NCBI RefSeq assembly: GCF_037975245.1
Contig: NC_092563.1
Location: 27,179,960 to 27,243,959 of the forward strand
DNA length: 64,000 nucleotides
Source of the DNA: Apostichopus japonicus
Lineage: Eukaryota > Echinodermata > Holothuroidea > Aspidochirotida > Stichopodidae
Direction: 5' to 3'
Of this stretch, positions 1 to 10,943 are shown one piece after another. The notes beneath the pieces are model-generated. The model was not told the origin of the DNA. It did no database searches and saw only the letters and a program-made list of their open reading frames with translations. The translations under genes were made by a program, and so were the position numbers. Each line of letters opens with the position of its first letter. Position 1 is the first letter of the stretch.

Positions 1-1035
1 ATGTCCTTAGAATACTTGAAGAGTTGTTGGATGCTAAAAGAGGTAATACTTTACGAGTAAACAATAAACATATGACGTCATAGTCCATTAAGGCAGGCTT
101 CATAACGTGCTTAAAAAACAAGTTTCGTTGCACATACTTAGTGCCAAGGTTTGTTGGTTGGAAGTTGTAGAGGGATGTCCTGGGAACATTTTTCGCGATG
201 TTGGATGTTTCGAGAAGTGTTATTTTTCGAGTAAACAACAAACAAATGACGTCACTCTTGTACGGTGTACGACAATTACAACAAAGCAGTTCCTTGTCAC
301 AGCAACATGAAAATGGCATTTTAATGGTCTTGCACTTATTATAACCTACATGTTTTTGTTGACAGTTTTACAGGGATGTCCTGAGATTATCTTAGGAGTT
401 GTTGGATGCTTGGAGAGATGTTATCTTGCATGTAAACAACAAATGACCTCACTAGGAAGTGTGGGCTAAATTGAAAATCAGCAACGACTATTCACAGCAA
501 CATGATAATAGTTTTTGAGTGTTACTAAACCTATTTAGAACCAAGGTTTGTTGGTTGGATGCAAGAAATGTCCTTAGAATACTTGAAGAGTTGTTGGATG
601 CTAAAAGAGGGAATACTTTACGAGTAAACAATAAACATATGACGTCACTGTTATAGGTTGGACGACAATTAAAACTCAGGAGTTCCTTGTAAAAGCAACA
701 TGGAAACCAAATAATTTAAATGTTCTTGCCCTTATTTAGAAACAGGATGTGTTGGTTGAAAGTAATCGAGCGATATCAAATTGATACTTAAAGAGTTGTT
801 GGGTGATAGGAGAGGTGTTATTTTACGAGTGAACAATATACATATGACGTCACTCTGATACGTTGAAAGATAATGAAAATAGAAGTTTCTTGTCTGAGCA
901 AGATGATAAAATAATTAAACACAGTATTAAAAACCAGGATGTGTTGGCTGAAGTAAAAGAGGAATGTCCGAAGTATATTTTAAGAGTTGTTGGATTTTTA
1001 AAGCAGTGTTATTTTTCGAAAACATCAAATTTATG
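1..1035. repeat. Degenerate ~197-bp tandem satellite, about 5.5 monomers
   Basis: Monomers are recognised by a GTTGGTTG-like word followed by a GATGTCC word, at about 153, 357, 549, 749 and 941. This gives periods of 204, 192, 200 and 192 bp. Each monomer also carries an AGAGTTGTTGGATG-like word and a TATGACGTCA-like word. The first monomer begins before the window. Divergence between monomers is substantial, so the array is old. Short ORFs here at 107-310 and 863-1090 are two phases of the same monomer, not genes. Confidence 0.8.
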
Positions 1036-2113
1036 TTGTGTTAAACATAATTTGAACAAATGCATTTTAAACACTGTCCGTCTCCTTTAGTCTGCCTCGA
1101 GACTCACCTTTAACGCAAATGTACCTGGTCAAAAACACAGTGACCAGGCAAAAATATGTTTTTAGGTTTGGGAAAATTACAAGTAGCACCTTCCCATGAG
1201 AGTAGGACCGGATGACTCTGAGATCGTGGGGACAACTTGAAAAGGCGTAACGGTCACACAAAAATAAACATAAGGAATACATACTGTAGTAGGTTTACTA
1301 CGCACATGAATCTTGTATTAAACACAATGGGGTAACTTAAACTTTAAAAATTTAAATGATATAATAAGGAAACTTACAGATCTTATCAGAGCTGTTAAGT
1401 CTAACAAGAAATCCACTTTGAAAATAAAATGCCTAAAAGTCCTAAGTTTGAACACAATCGCGGCGCGGGTCAACCAAATAAAGTCGCAAAATATAATTAC
1501 TTCCTTGGGTTACTTCGATCAGGGGCAGGTTCACTCTGTTAGGGCGTTTCGGGGGTAGGTTTGCTCTCTGGAAGGCTCTAGACCACTCCCTGGTATCTGG
1601 GCCAATTGACCTATCAGCTGTCAATTAAGTTACTAAATAATTACCAGGCGCATTACTTAACCTGAATCTAAACTTATAAATGGGTCTCTTCAGTGTCCTT
1701 AAATAAATTTGTAGATACACATCCATCACCAAGAATATTCCTACCTAAACAAAATAGCTATTAAACTGTCTATTTCTCCATCAGTGATAGAGGCTTGGAG
1801 CCAGTACATGTATTCCTAGAAAACAAGGGCCACACAAAACAATTACTATGTTAAAAAATGACAAAGGTCACACAGGGCCACCTGACCACAAACTGTTGCC
1901 CTGTAGTAGTAGCAAAAAAGTGAAACTTTAGGGAACTCCTCAATCTACCAAAGTAAGTTATTCATTGTGAAATGTATAAAACAAAATAAGAAAAAGAACG
2001 GAAAAGATCAAATGAATAAAACAAAATTGGAAAATGAAAGAAAATGATCAACATAAACAACAACAAAACATTGACCAGGTTATGCTTTGGTTACACAAAC
2101 AATCCTTTCTGAG
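1036..2113. other. No recognised feature
   Basis: AT-rich intergenic or intronic sequence. The short ORFs present have no recognisable domain, and I see no convincing splice-bounded exon. Confidence 0.4.
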
Positions 2114-2431
2114 TTATATGACTTCCTCGTCACTGTCAACATGACCAACACCCAAAGCCACTTGCTTAGGAAGAAGTAGTCTTCCTCTGTTATGTGTAGA
2201 CAGAATGTCTTGGGCAATAGCATTGTCATCCTTTCATCACATCTCTGTTCAGCAGCTTCTTTGAGCCGTTTTTCATCATCTCGTGTCAGACACTGAAACA
2301 GCTGTTCTGTCTGCCCGCTAACAGATCTTCTTCCTTTCGAAAACTTGAGTCCTGATTGTGTCAGAGAAATCTCTGTAGAGGAAGCACCGCAAATATCCTT
2401 GTCTTTGGCACCGATAGGCCTGCACTTTTAT
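2114..2431 (-). pseudogene. Candidate terminal coding exon with one frameshift, unknown product
   Basis: Read on the minus strand, a charged, exon-like peptide runs from about 2420 (KDKDICGASSTEISL...) through DDEKRLKEAAEQRCDER. After a one-base frame change near 2225-2232 it continues as DNAIAQDILSTHNRG and ...LGVGHVDSDEEVI to a TAA at 2114-2116. A TTGTTGCAG acceptor-like site lies at 2432-2440. The composition looks coding, and the two parts continue one another in sense. I do not recognise the family. It lies downstream of the topoisomerase-like exons on the same strand but does not resemble the C terminus of that enzyme. It may be another gene, a transposon gene or a pseudogene. Confidence 0.35.
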
Positions 2432-3849
2432 CTGCAACAAATCAAAACCAAATTTGTTTGGTTGATACAGTATTTTGAATTGTCCTGTTGATCACACTGT
2501 GGTTCACATTAATTGTCTACACTGGAACTCAACTGACTAATAAGCCATCTGACATTCCATTTATTTCAGTGTAAGTCTGGAGCCATGAGCTTGGTAGGGC
2601 ATAGTTACAAACCCACACACTACAAAGGTTTGAGAACATATGCAACGCTACTTGACAGGATTTCCCATACTAAAAGAAGACCTCCCCATACATGCATCAA
2701 AGTAAAATAAACCAAGCAAGATGGTTTGATATGAAATATTTTATTCCAAATTTTTAAAGTGCTGTAATAAGACTATAGGTGCAACTAAATTGAGTGCCAT
2801 GCTGATGCTAAATAGCTGGAAACTTACATTTGCCAACTCGCTTTGTTAGGTGTACAAAATACAAGAAGGGATCTGGGACTAGGCAATTCTGTAGCATTGC
2901 CTAAGCCTATATACTTAGTGGCCGGTATATAAGCTACATTACACGCTACATTTGTTTGTGTGTGTGCCAGTAATAACAGCAGCCATAGAGACATGCTCTG
3001 GGCTTAGTAAGGCCCTGTTTTGACAAATTAATCCAAGACTAGAGGCTAGACCATAGGCCAACATTGAATATTGATAGGCCTAACGTTAGTCTGCCTATCG
3101 AACCTACACTGGTGTTGATTTCATTTCTTTGTTTCATGACAAAAAAAACATGAAATAAATGGTATCATAAAATAACAGATACCAGTATATAGTAGCTGTC
3201 GATCTATCCTTCATGGGTGCTACGTTAATCACTTCTAGTCTAAGGCAAACTACTAGTAGTATAGTATTGAAGTTATGTATACTTTCTTGTCACAGTAATG
3301 CTATAACGTGAGTATTAGTAACAGGCCTTGAATTACCTTCATCTTTCGTGTACTGAATCATGGAAGCACCGTCTAGGTACGAAAATTTGCCACCCTCAAT
3401 ACTGCTTCATATCTCGGCACATTTGACGTCGGTTTGCCAACTGTTGGCTGTAAATTTTGTTAGACTTTCAGCCCATCGTTCTCTTGTTATGCAGTACGTT
3501 ATGCAGACGAATTGTAAACACGTACCAACGTTACATACACACAGTCTGTGCATATACATCACGCCGAGCCAAGCAGTTTCTGTATCAGCTGACATATCAC
3601 ATGCCATACAATAAGGATTTTTATTGGCTCTTGACTGAAAAATCGCTGCGTTCGGAGAAGTCCTAACAACGCAAAGCGGACTATAATGAGTCCGTCTTGA
3701 ACTGCTCTTTACTCTTAAGATAACACTTCCCGAACCATCCAACATCGAGAATTGTAATTAGCATATGAAAACCCACCATAATATGTGATCAAACCTTGGT
3801 ACTAAATATGTGCAACGACAGTGAACGATATCGAGCCTGCCCCGATGGA
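2432..3849. other. No recognised feature
   Basis: AT-rich non-coding sequence with GGCCTA-rich patches around 3050-3100. ORFs near 3360-3745 overlap on both strands and show no domain. Confidence 0.4.
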
Positions 3850-4040
3850 CTAAGACTGCCCCCGAAAATCTGGTGCCTGCTGCTTCTTGAGGGGGGAGGG
3901 GGGGCGGGTGAACTAGCACGATATACAGTATACTACTGGCACCTAACATCATGTGATCTCAATGGCATCTAAATACGAAAAGTTTGAAAAATCATAATAA
4001 TAATAAATAAATAAATACGTAAAAATTTGTTGCTTTTTAA
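3850..4040 (+). repeat. Dispersed fragment of the 39-49 kb array repeat family
   Basis: The sequence from CCCCCGAAAATCTGGTGCC through the G-run, the CATGTGATCTCAATGGCATC word, the AATAAATAAATA tract and AAAAATTTGTTGC matches the same ordered words at 39360-39610. Like that copy, it passes straight from the segment ending CATCTAAATACG to the AATAAA tract. It therefore lacks the 1.6-kb middle segment present in the three full array units. Confidence 0.7.
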
Positions 4041-4276
4041 ACGATCCAAACAGGCAACTTTATAATTAAACTGAGCAGATTGTTACAGTCTGATCAAAAT
4101 AAAAAGAAATATTTTGAAAGCTCTTCATAACCAGAATTGAATAAGTGTTACCCAACTGAATTAGTAAGATGACCCCAATCTTTACATACTATATTATTCT
4201 ATAATTAAACCCAAAATATTGTCATTACCTACTTCAATTGTCTTTCTTTGTTTTGTTTTATTTGTTTTTTACTGAC

Positions 4277-4366
4277 CTGTGTTGGTTTTATTTTCAGTTT
4301 TGCCTGCTCCAGAAGGTATTTATACACATCGAAGTCGTACTTTTTCTGTTCATCCTTAGATACCCC
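4277..4366 (-). CDS. Topoisomerase I-like gene, exon C (internal exon)
   Basis: A 90-bp minus-strand exon in phase 0 on both sides, with acceptor CATTGCATAG and donor GTCAGT. It encodes 30 residues beginning GVSKDEQKKYDFDV and ending AKLKIKPTQ. It is phase-compatible with exon B (5363-5484). The order and spacing match the part of the eukaryotic TOP1 core just after the 'MLDHEYTTKEIF' region, where an acidic-basic stretch is followed by a DF..Y motif. Identity is low, so the assignment is inference from three consecutive exons that all fit the same region. The catalytic domain was not found downstream in the window. Confidence 0.5.
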
Positions 4367-4442
4367 CTATGCAATGGAGAAAATGAAATAACATTTACCC
4401 ATTCATTCATTTCCTACGCAATGGAGAAAATGAAATAACATT
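4361..4442. repeat. 47-bp tandem duplication spanning the 3' splice site of exon C
   Basis: The word GCAATGGAGAAAATGAAAT followed by AACATT occurs twice, 47 bp apart (starting about 4371 and 4418). On the minus strand each copy reads as a pyrimidine-rich tract ending in TAG, so the 3' splice site of exon C is present twice in tandem. Confidence 0.7.
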
Positions 4443-5147
4443 CCACCATAACTATGGGTAGGATATCTGCTTTTATGTATCTCATAGTACTTAAACAAGG
4501 TTACAATTTAATTTTCCAGGATTGAGCATATACAGTAGGTGAGCTGAAATTGATATCTCAGCTTGGTTACTAGGATACGGTTGGATGACGCCAATCATTG
4601 CATGAAAACGAAGGCAATGTTCTGCAGTATACAAATACAGCACATTCTGTCAGCATGTCACAATATTTGAGTAAATGCTAGAAAAGGATAAACTCTGCAT
4701 GAATGATATTTAATTCAATTTAACTGATTCCTCATGAATATTAATAGGTTTAAGGTAATTCTCATGAATAGGTAACTTGAATAGGTGACTCTCATGGAGA
4801 GAAACTAGATCCACTTGTTTATTGAGTAATCCTGTGAGAAATATCACAATTATCGATTCGAAAATTTTGTGACGTCGTGTTTGTTTCCAGGAATTGAAAG
4901 CAAATATGGCGCTTAATTATAGGAAAAATGGTGGGACTATGCAAATAAACCCAAACAAGGACATGTTGACTTCACACTAGGTCTTCCATGTGCACACAGA
5001 TTGTTTTATAGTTATTGCAATATTAAATCAAATATAGTTACCATAGTAGTGACACATTAAATCCACATCAATTCTTTAAAATGAAGTACAGTTAGATTGA
5101 ATAAATTTCCTACCTTATAATTCCTTGACAAAGTATAATTGCCCTAC
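4443..5147. other. Intron of the topoisomerase I-like gene, no further feature
   Basis: AT-rich sequence between exons B and C (minus strand). No coding exon was recognised in it. Confidence 0.5.
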
Positions 5148-5282
5148 CACTAAGTCAAAAGAATATTTTTCCATAGAGTTATAGATATATATGTATAACA
5201 CTAAGTCAAAAGAATATTTTTCCATAGAGTTATAGATATGTATAACACTAAGTCAAAAGAAGATTTCTCCATAGAGTTATAC
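5148..5282. repeat. Three-copy ~50-bp intronic tandem repeat
   Basis: The unit CACTAAGTCAAAAGAATATT... followed by CCATAGAGTTATA starts at 5148, 5199 and 5246, giving periods of 51 and 47 bp. The third copy has diverged (GAAGATTTCT). It lies in the intron directly downstream (minus-strand sense) of exon B. Confidence 0.85.
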
Positions 5283-5362
5283 TTACAAATCCATGAGAGG
5301 ATTACGCCACATTTATTCAATGCAAAGTACAGTTCTAATACTAAAACTGAAGAACGACTTAC

Positions 5363-5484
5363 TGGCCGCATAGATTCAAAGATTTGCTTGTTGATCGCTT
5401 TGATAGCTGTATGCATGTGGTCTATCATCCGAGTGTAGAGATCGTCCATCTCTTCGGCGTTGAGCTTGGGGTAATAATTGTTAC
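5363..5484 (-). CDS. Topoisomerase I-like gene, exon B (internal exon)
   Basis: A 122-bp exon with acceptor ATATGTAG and consensus donor GTAAGT. Its first two bases complete a glycine codon begun by exon A, and it ends in phase 0. It encodes NNYYPKLNAEEMDDLYTRMI and on to KQIFESMRP. This matches the TOP1 core segment in which an AEE is followed by M(L/I)DH and a YTTKEIF-like helix; here it reads AEE...MIDH...IF. The upstream intron spans 5485-34728 and holds the transposon nest. The splice sites, exact phase fit and family pattern support a real gene, while the low identity suggests a divergent paralogue. Confidence 0.55.
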
Positions 5485-5703
5485 CTACATATAATAAACA
5501 GACAAACAAAACTATCATCAGACACATTCAGAATGTAGTTGCCGCAGAGGTGACATCTGCAGATGTTTACCAGTCGTACACCTTCACACTTCCCAATGAT
5601 AATAGTAGTTGTTTCTTGCAGTGCTTCAACGTACAACAAAGCTGTCATGTCTTACTTGGTGTAAACTCCAAAACTTACTGGTTTGGATATTTACGAGTGA
5701 CGA

Positions 5704-5826
5704 GCTTACCTGTCTCGCCACAACCTTAGCACCCTCATTCTACCGCGCCTAGAATGTCCTGGTAACCTTTTAACACTGTGCACCCTCTGTGACCCGGCTT
5801 CACGGGTCACTGCCCATCCTTCTCAT
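5704..5826 (+). repeat. DIRS left inverted terminal repeat
   Basis: Reading GCTTACCTGTCTCGCCACAA and onward to CCATCCTTCTCAT, it is the near-perfect reverse complement of 34409-34531. The pair defines the outer limits of the DIRS element. Confidence 0.85.
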
Positions 5827-6120
5827 GAGACCAAAGCCCTCCAAAGTGGTCTTTGCCTTGGAGTCGAGTAGTAGTCCTCCCCGACAGAAGGGGAAGGCTA
5901 CCCCCTCGACTCCATAACTAACATCGAAATTCTGACGCTTCCAACGGGAGGGGGAGTACTTCCCGTCCAGTAGGGAGGGAGACTACCCTCTACGACCCCG
6001 TCCACGTCTGACCCCTTAGCTCTAACAGAGAGGCCTAAAATAGCAGGAGATACTCTTAAGTTAGACCCAACGCCCTGAACACCGTAGTGTCGCTGTGGTG
6101 AGGAGACAGGTAAGTATAGT
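5827..6120. other. DIRS 3'-terminal region with internal-complementary-like word
   Basis: A GC-rich stretch unlike the flanking AT-rich DNA. Near its right end, about 6090-6113, GCTGTGGTGAGGAGACAGGTAAG resembles the outer end of the right terminal repeat (GTTGTGGCGAGACAGGTAAG). DIRS elements carry an internal complementary region near this end that templates joining of the termini. I infer that this is its remnant. Confidence 0.45.
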
Positions 6121-7137
6121 GACAACCAAAAGTGAGATATGTAACGTTACTTCATATACAGTACCGCTTTTAAGTAAATTGGAAAACCGCGCTCTTAATT
6201 GCGCTCTGTGCGTTTAAACCGCGCTCTATCTTTTGTTAAAACCCGCATTGAAATGCAGTTAATTGCGGGGAACTGTTTATCAGAGCGCAGATTCCGTCGG
6301 AAGGCTTCCCTAATTCTATTCATGTCAGCTAAAAGTGTGAAGTTCATTGTTACTGTCAGACGGTCAATGGCTGTAATCCTACTTAATTCCGTCCAATCCG
6401 GTAACAAAAGAATATCGATCGTCGCCGGTACAAAGAAGACCGAAGGTTTATACTCGGTCAAGGGAAGGGATAGTGTATAAGCACGTATCTTACACTGTTT
6501 AAATTCAACGTACAATACAAACGTTCAAATGGGAGCAAAACAGTTGGTTTGATGAGTGAAACGTTAGCAAACAAAATTCCCGCGATTGCTGCGAACAATA
6601 AAAATTGCCGTTTAATATTCAAACAGTTCTCAACGTCCGTTCGGAAATAACAATATTCCTGAAAATTATTCAGGAATCATGATTTTTCCTACCACAGATT
6701 AAGTGAGAAAGCCGAATTGATCATTTCCCGGGGCTAGAACAGTACAGTATACTGTTCTTGCAAGTAATACGGGCTATTCGCGCACATGTTACATTACGGA
6801 ACTGAGTTGGCACTCAGTTGTATACTGCACTGAGACATTGCACGTTGTCACTGCCCTTGGAATTCTCAAAGTATACAGCTTCACGGGCACTGTTCAAAAC
6901 AACACTTCAAACGTTTTTGCACGTTCTCATTTAGTATGCATGGGCCGATCCTACCTCTAAGCCTACATCAAAAGTTACGCCGTATACACCTCGCAAGAAA
7001 ACCACGATAACCTTAAATGAAAAAACAATATTTTGCACTTGAAGATCTGACTTCCCTCAAAATGCAATGATAAGGTCTACCCCCAGTACTTCTTGATACA
7101 TTGAGTTTCCAATTACTAGTCACAAATATTTTCTGAA
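6121..7137. other. Unassigned stretch inside the DIRS shell
   Basis: No recombinase or methyltransferase motif is seen on either strand. ORFs at 6195-6515 (both strands) overlap each other and show no domain. The sequence has GCGCTC-rich words at 6185-6230. Confidence 0.4.
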
Positions 7138-7547
7138 AAAAAAGTACGATATTTTTCACAAAAAATTGATGATTAGATAAGTGCTTCCTCACAATCAACG
7201 AGCCGCCCCGAATTCGCTCCGCTTACGTAAAACTTCTATATATATTGCACGTGGAAAACCCGAGTTTTTACACACAGAATTCCCATTGACATTGGTCACG
7301 GAACATAAGTAGGTCATCGACATTCGAACTTGGCAACTTGCCCAAGTTCATTGCACCATGGCAACGACACAACAAATTGTACATGATTGTACATTTTCCC
7401 GCCATCTGGACGCCAAGTTATAACTTTTGGTGTAATATGCAAATTATGAATGGTAGTGTACTGCGCGGTTAAAACTTAAACTATTGCGACACACACAAAT
7501 TCTGTGTGTTGTAAAAGTAACTTTTGTATCAAATGTAAAGTACTGTA
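7138..7547 (+). repeat. ~410-bp dispersed repeat, uninterrupted copy
   Basis: From the ACGATATTTTTCAC word to TAAAGTACTGTATG, this matches 10944-11047 followed directly by 21112-21410, with about 85-90% agreement by eye. The second copy is split by the 10-kb element, so this copy shows the empty site: CTTCTATATATATTG. The repeat family itself is not recognised. Confidence 0.75.
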
Positions 7548-8133
7548 TGGTAGGCCTACTATAACTTCTAAAAGACGGTTTTCCTCAGGCAATAGGGAAA
7601 AGGGGTGTTTCGGTGAACTCGATCCCTTTGTATAGTACTTGGATACTTAAAATGACCATGTACATGCAGTTTCTATTTCTCTTTATGAAGCTCTGATCAT
7701 CATTTTTATCCTTTGCGGATCTTTATTGGAATAAATTCGAAATGTATTGTTTGACGCCAGTATTGAACGGTAAGCATTTCTTAAATTGTTGACCGAGCTT
7801 CAAAATCCATTTTCAAACAAGTCTGTTAATTTTCATGAGGGTTTTATAAAAAATCGACATACAGCTAGGGAACGAAAGCTGTTCTATAGTATCCAAATAA
7901 AATACATGTTTCTCGTACTGAGATCTGAAAAAAAACGGGTGGCCATTTTTCTTCTTTTCATGCGCTGCTACTAGTTTGGAATATGTTCCAACCTTTACAA
8001 AATAATTTTTAAGGATAGTTTAGATTTCTTGTAATCCGGAAAGAAACTCGGGAATCAGGAAAAAGGAGGCCCATCAATTGCGCGGACAAGAAACATGTTT
8101 TGAATTTAACCGGCCCTGCTTCAAATTTGTTGG

Positions 8134-8574
8134 GTGGAAGTTCTTTTTTCTTTTCATTCTGTTGGAACCAATGGTAATTTATGTAAAAAATTCACACAAG
8201 AAACGCTTAGTAACACTTTTATTATTTCTTCAAAATGTTGCCAACTATTTAAAGTAAACTTATCCTCCGTCATAACAGAAATAAGACCTGACGTTGTGCT
8301 GTCGTCTCTTTCTGAACAGGGAGATCCATGTGGTCTTGCCAGATATTTAATGCATAAAATATTTACACCATATGAGCTTTTAAATTGTAATGTTAATGGG
8401 ATTAAGAAAAATGCACTTGATAAGGATAGGGTATTTGCAATTAGGAAATGTATTATGGAGCAGTTTCATGTACCACTTCACATTCAGAAAAGAGTTTGGG
8501 GACAGTGCGTTAAAAAGATGGACACAGCCAACAGAAATGCTAAGAGATACTTAGCAATGGCAGTCAAATCTTGA
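8134..8574 (+). CDS. BEN-domain protein, probable terminal exon
   Basis: A 146-codon frame ending in TGA at 8572-8574. Roughly residues 60-125 show a BEN-domain pattern: a short helix with LARYLMHKIFTPYELL, then NCNVNGIK, then ALDKDRVFAIRKCIMEQFHV and a basic tail. BEN domains bind DNA or chromatin and occur in host regulators and in some transposon and viral proteins. The start is uncertain. The frame is open upstream of the first ATG, and the pyrimidine-rich TTTTTTCTTTTCATTCTG at about 8141-8160 could be a splice acceptor. It sits between the DIRS left end and the truncated DIRS RNase H, so it is probably carried by an element. The frame is intact and its coding composition differs from its neighbours. 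Confidence 0.6.
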   Translation: MEVLFSFHSVGTNGNLCKKFTQETLSNTFIISSKCCQLFKVNLSSVITEIRPDVVLSSLSEQGDPCGLARYLMHKIFTPYELLNCNVNGIKKNALDKDRVFAIRKCIMEQFHVPLHIQKRVWGQCVKKMDTANRNAKRYLAMAVKS

Positions 8575-8862
8575 AGTACAGTATTTTTTGGTATATTCCA
8601 TTTTCCTCTATTTTTTGTCATCATATATTTAACTTATTCTTGATGTGAAACCTTTGAAGACTGTAGTCAAAAAGAACTACATGTTAATTTTGATCCCTTG
8701 CATGGTAATTTTAATATTTTACTTATTGTATTTTTCAATGTTGTTGCCTTTGTAAGTGCAATGTTTCCTAGTCTAATAGACAGTGTGTTGCTTTTAGTTT
8801 GCTTTTCTAAGCATGACACTGTTGTACTGTTTTCTTTTATATTATTAATTTATTTGCTTTGT

Positions 8863-9828
8863 GAGTGCAAAGCCATCACATTTAGTTTCCCGGCGATGTG
8901 GGACGCTCGTAGTGTCATTCCGGAGTCCCTGGCTGTCATCAGGACTTCCCAGGTCAGCTGGCATAACCTCTCGGAGTGGGTGCCCCCCTGTCTGTTTATG
9001 TACGCTACCATGGTGGTATTGTCCGTGAAGACGGTGGTTGCTGTGTTTTTCAGGTTTTCATGGAACGACCCTAAGGCCCGTTTGACAGCCAACATCTCTA
9101 GGTGAGTTGATGTGCCATGACTTTTCTACTGTGGACCACGTCCCCCAGGCTGTCAGGTTGTTCCAGTGGGCTCCCCACCCTGTCAGCGAGGCGTCCGTCG
9201 TGACCGATGTCTTTGGCAGACTGGTGGTGAAGGGGACCCCTTGGTCCCAGTTCTGTGTCGTGCCACCATTGTAGATGGGGGTGATTTCTTCCGATCGGCG
9301 GATCGGCGCTGTCTGGTCCAGGATTTGCAGGTTGGCCGTCTTCCGCAGGTGGAGTTGCAGCGGACGCATGCGTAGCCTGCATAATGTCACCACGTCGACC
9401 AGGCTGGCCATTAGCCCCAGGGCTTGGAGCCACGTTCCTGTAGGTGACTCTTGCGACGATATAATTTGGGCTGTGGCTGTTCTGACTGCCTCTATCCTTT
9501 GTTCTGAGGGACTGGCTATGCCTGTAGTGAAGTCTAGTCTGGCCCCCAGGAACTGGATCGTCTGTGTTGGTGTTAGCTGGGATTTTGTTTGATTGATTAT
9601 CCAACCCAGTTCCTGAAGGGTTTGCACCATTTTCTGTACGTTGTGTGCCACATTGGACTTCGAGTCTCCTACTATGAGCCAGTCGTCGAGGTAGGCGTAC
9701 AACGTTACTCCTTCTTTCCTGAGGTAGGCGATTACCATTCCAGCCACTCTTGTGAAGACTCTTGGTGCCGTAGACAGGCCGATCGGGAGTGACCTGAATG
9801 TGAATCTCCTTCCGGCGTATTGGAAGGC
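8863..9828 (-). pseudogene. DIRS reverse transcriptase (C-terminal part) and RNase H, truncated
   Basis: Minus-strand translation from 9828 gives the fingers/palm motif LPIGLSTAPRVFTRV, then the catalytic YLDDWLIV (about 9672-9695), FLGARLDF, and the RNase H signature TDASLTGWGAH. A frame change near 9060-9095 moves the rest (VFTDNTTMVAYINRQGG, ASHIAGKLNVMA) into another frame. Homology stops at about 8863, just after the residues that normally precede the final RNase H aspartate. The upstream half of the gene continues at 23843, on the other side of the 14-kb insertion. Non-functional. Confidence 0.85.
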
Positions 9829-9857
9829 TACAGTACTGATTTCGCTTAACTCCCGTT

Positions 9858-10943
9858 AAAATTCGTTGAAAGAAAAATAACCGAAATTCTTCGTTTTTCA
9901 CCGAAATTCCCCGATTTTTATCGTTTTTTATCGATTGGTTATCTCAGTCATTTCCTTCGTGGAATTTTCAACGGTAATTCTTTTTTAAACGAAATAGAAG
10001 GTCAATTTGTGGTTACGCGAAACGTCTGAAAACGCGTAACTTCGTTTATTAATATCAGTTAGACTTTGGTTCAGTCGTTTGAAAGAGGGAATATTTACAC
10101 AAGCATTCTCATGCTTATATGAGTAGTAACACTCAAAGAAACGTGTAATTAAACTGACGGGGGACGTTTTCTGACTGTGAACCCCAAACACAGTGACATA
10201 AGTCTTAACTTCGCCAGGCCGTCACAGAGGTTGCAGTCAAAGCTATGTACCACGAGGCACCCTTCCAAATAAGTTGAAGTTCTGTTTAACCATTTAAATA
10301 TCAGTGAATGGTATATAAACTTGGTTTACTTGCAGATTACGAAAAATAGTTATTTCTAAGAGATGTAAATTTGGTTTTTTATGAGAGTTGAAGTATGAAA
10401 CTTTGTTTCCGAGCGAAAACATGTTACTTGAAGCAAAATAAAGATGCCCCGCCCATTCTGCGAGGACGCTTCCATTTTTCAAAAAGGCGTTTTCTCTTTT
10501 TATTTTTTCTATTTTGTTTACATTTTAAACATGAAAATTATTTAAAAATATGTGAAGAACTTAGTAATGTACTGCAAACTATCTATAAAAAAGCAGAAAA
10601 ACGATGTTTTAGGCATGAATAATGTGTTCAATATAACTAGAGTAGTAGGCCAATAGTCATAAGCTCATGATAGTGTCGTCAATTTGTTTTCCCAGTTTAT
10701 ATTTGCGACATATATCACCCGTGTACATCGATCAATGGCATGTTGAAATCCCGTGTGAAAATATGTTGACCCCAAAAGACGCAAATGGTCGTTCTAGAAA
10801 GTACCGTCATAACATTAACAACACAAGGCCAGTTTGCTCTCTCAGGTCTGCACGTGTACAGCCATTTTTTTCACACATGGTATTATGCTGTGCATGCATT
10901 GCAGGCGGGATTGCGGCAAACATAAAAGAAAATGAATGAAAAT
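9858..10943. other. Left body of the ~3.9-kb TA element
   Basis: AT-rich, with short ORFs such as 10395-10622 and 10667-10939 that have no recognisable domain. Confidence 0.45.

Noticed and set aside
1-1035. CRISPR-like array
   Set aside because: The repeats are ~197 bp, head-to-tail and diverged, in a eukaryotic genome. They have no short constant repeats with unique spacers.
5898-6125. 75-codon minus-strand ORF in the DIRS 3' end
   Set aside because: No tyrosine-recombinase motif; it lies in GC-rich non-coding terminal sequence.
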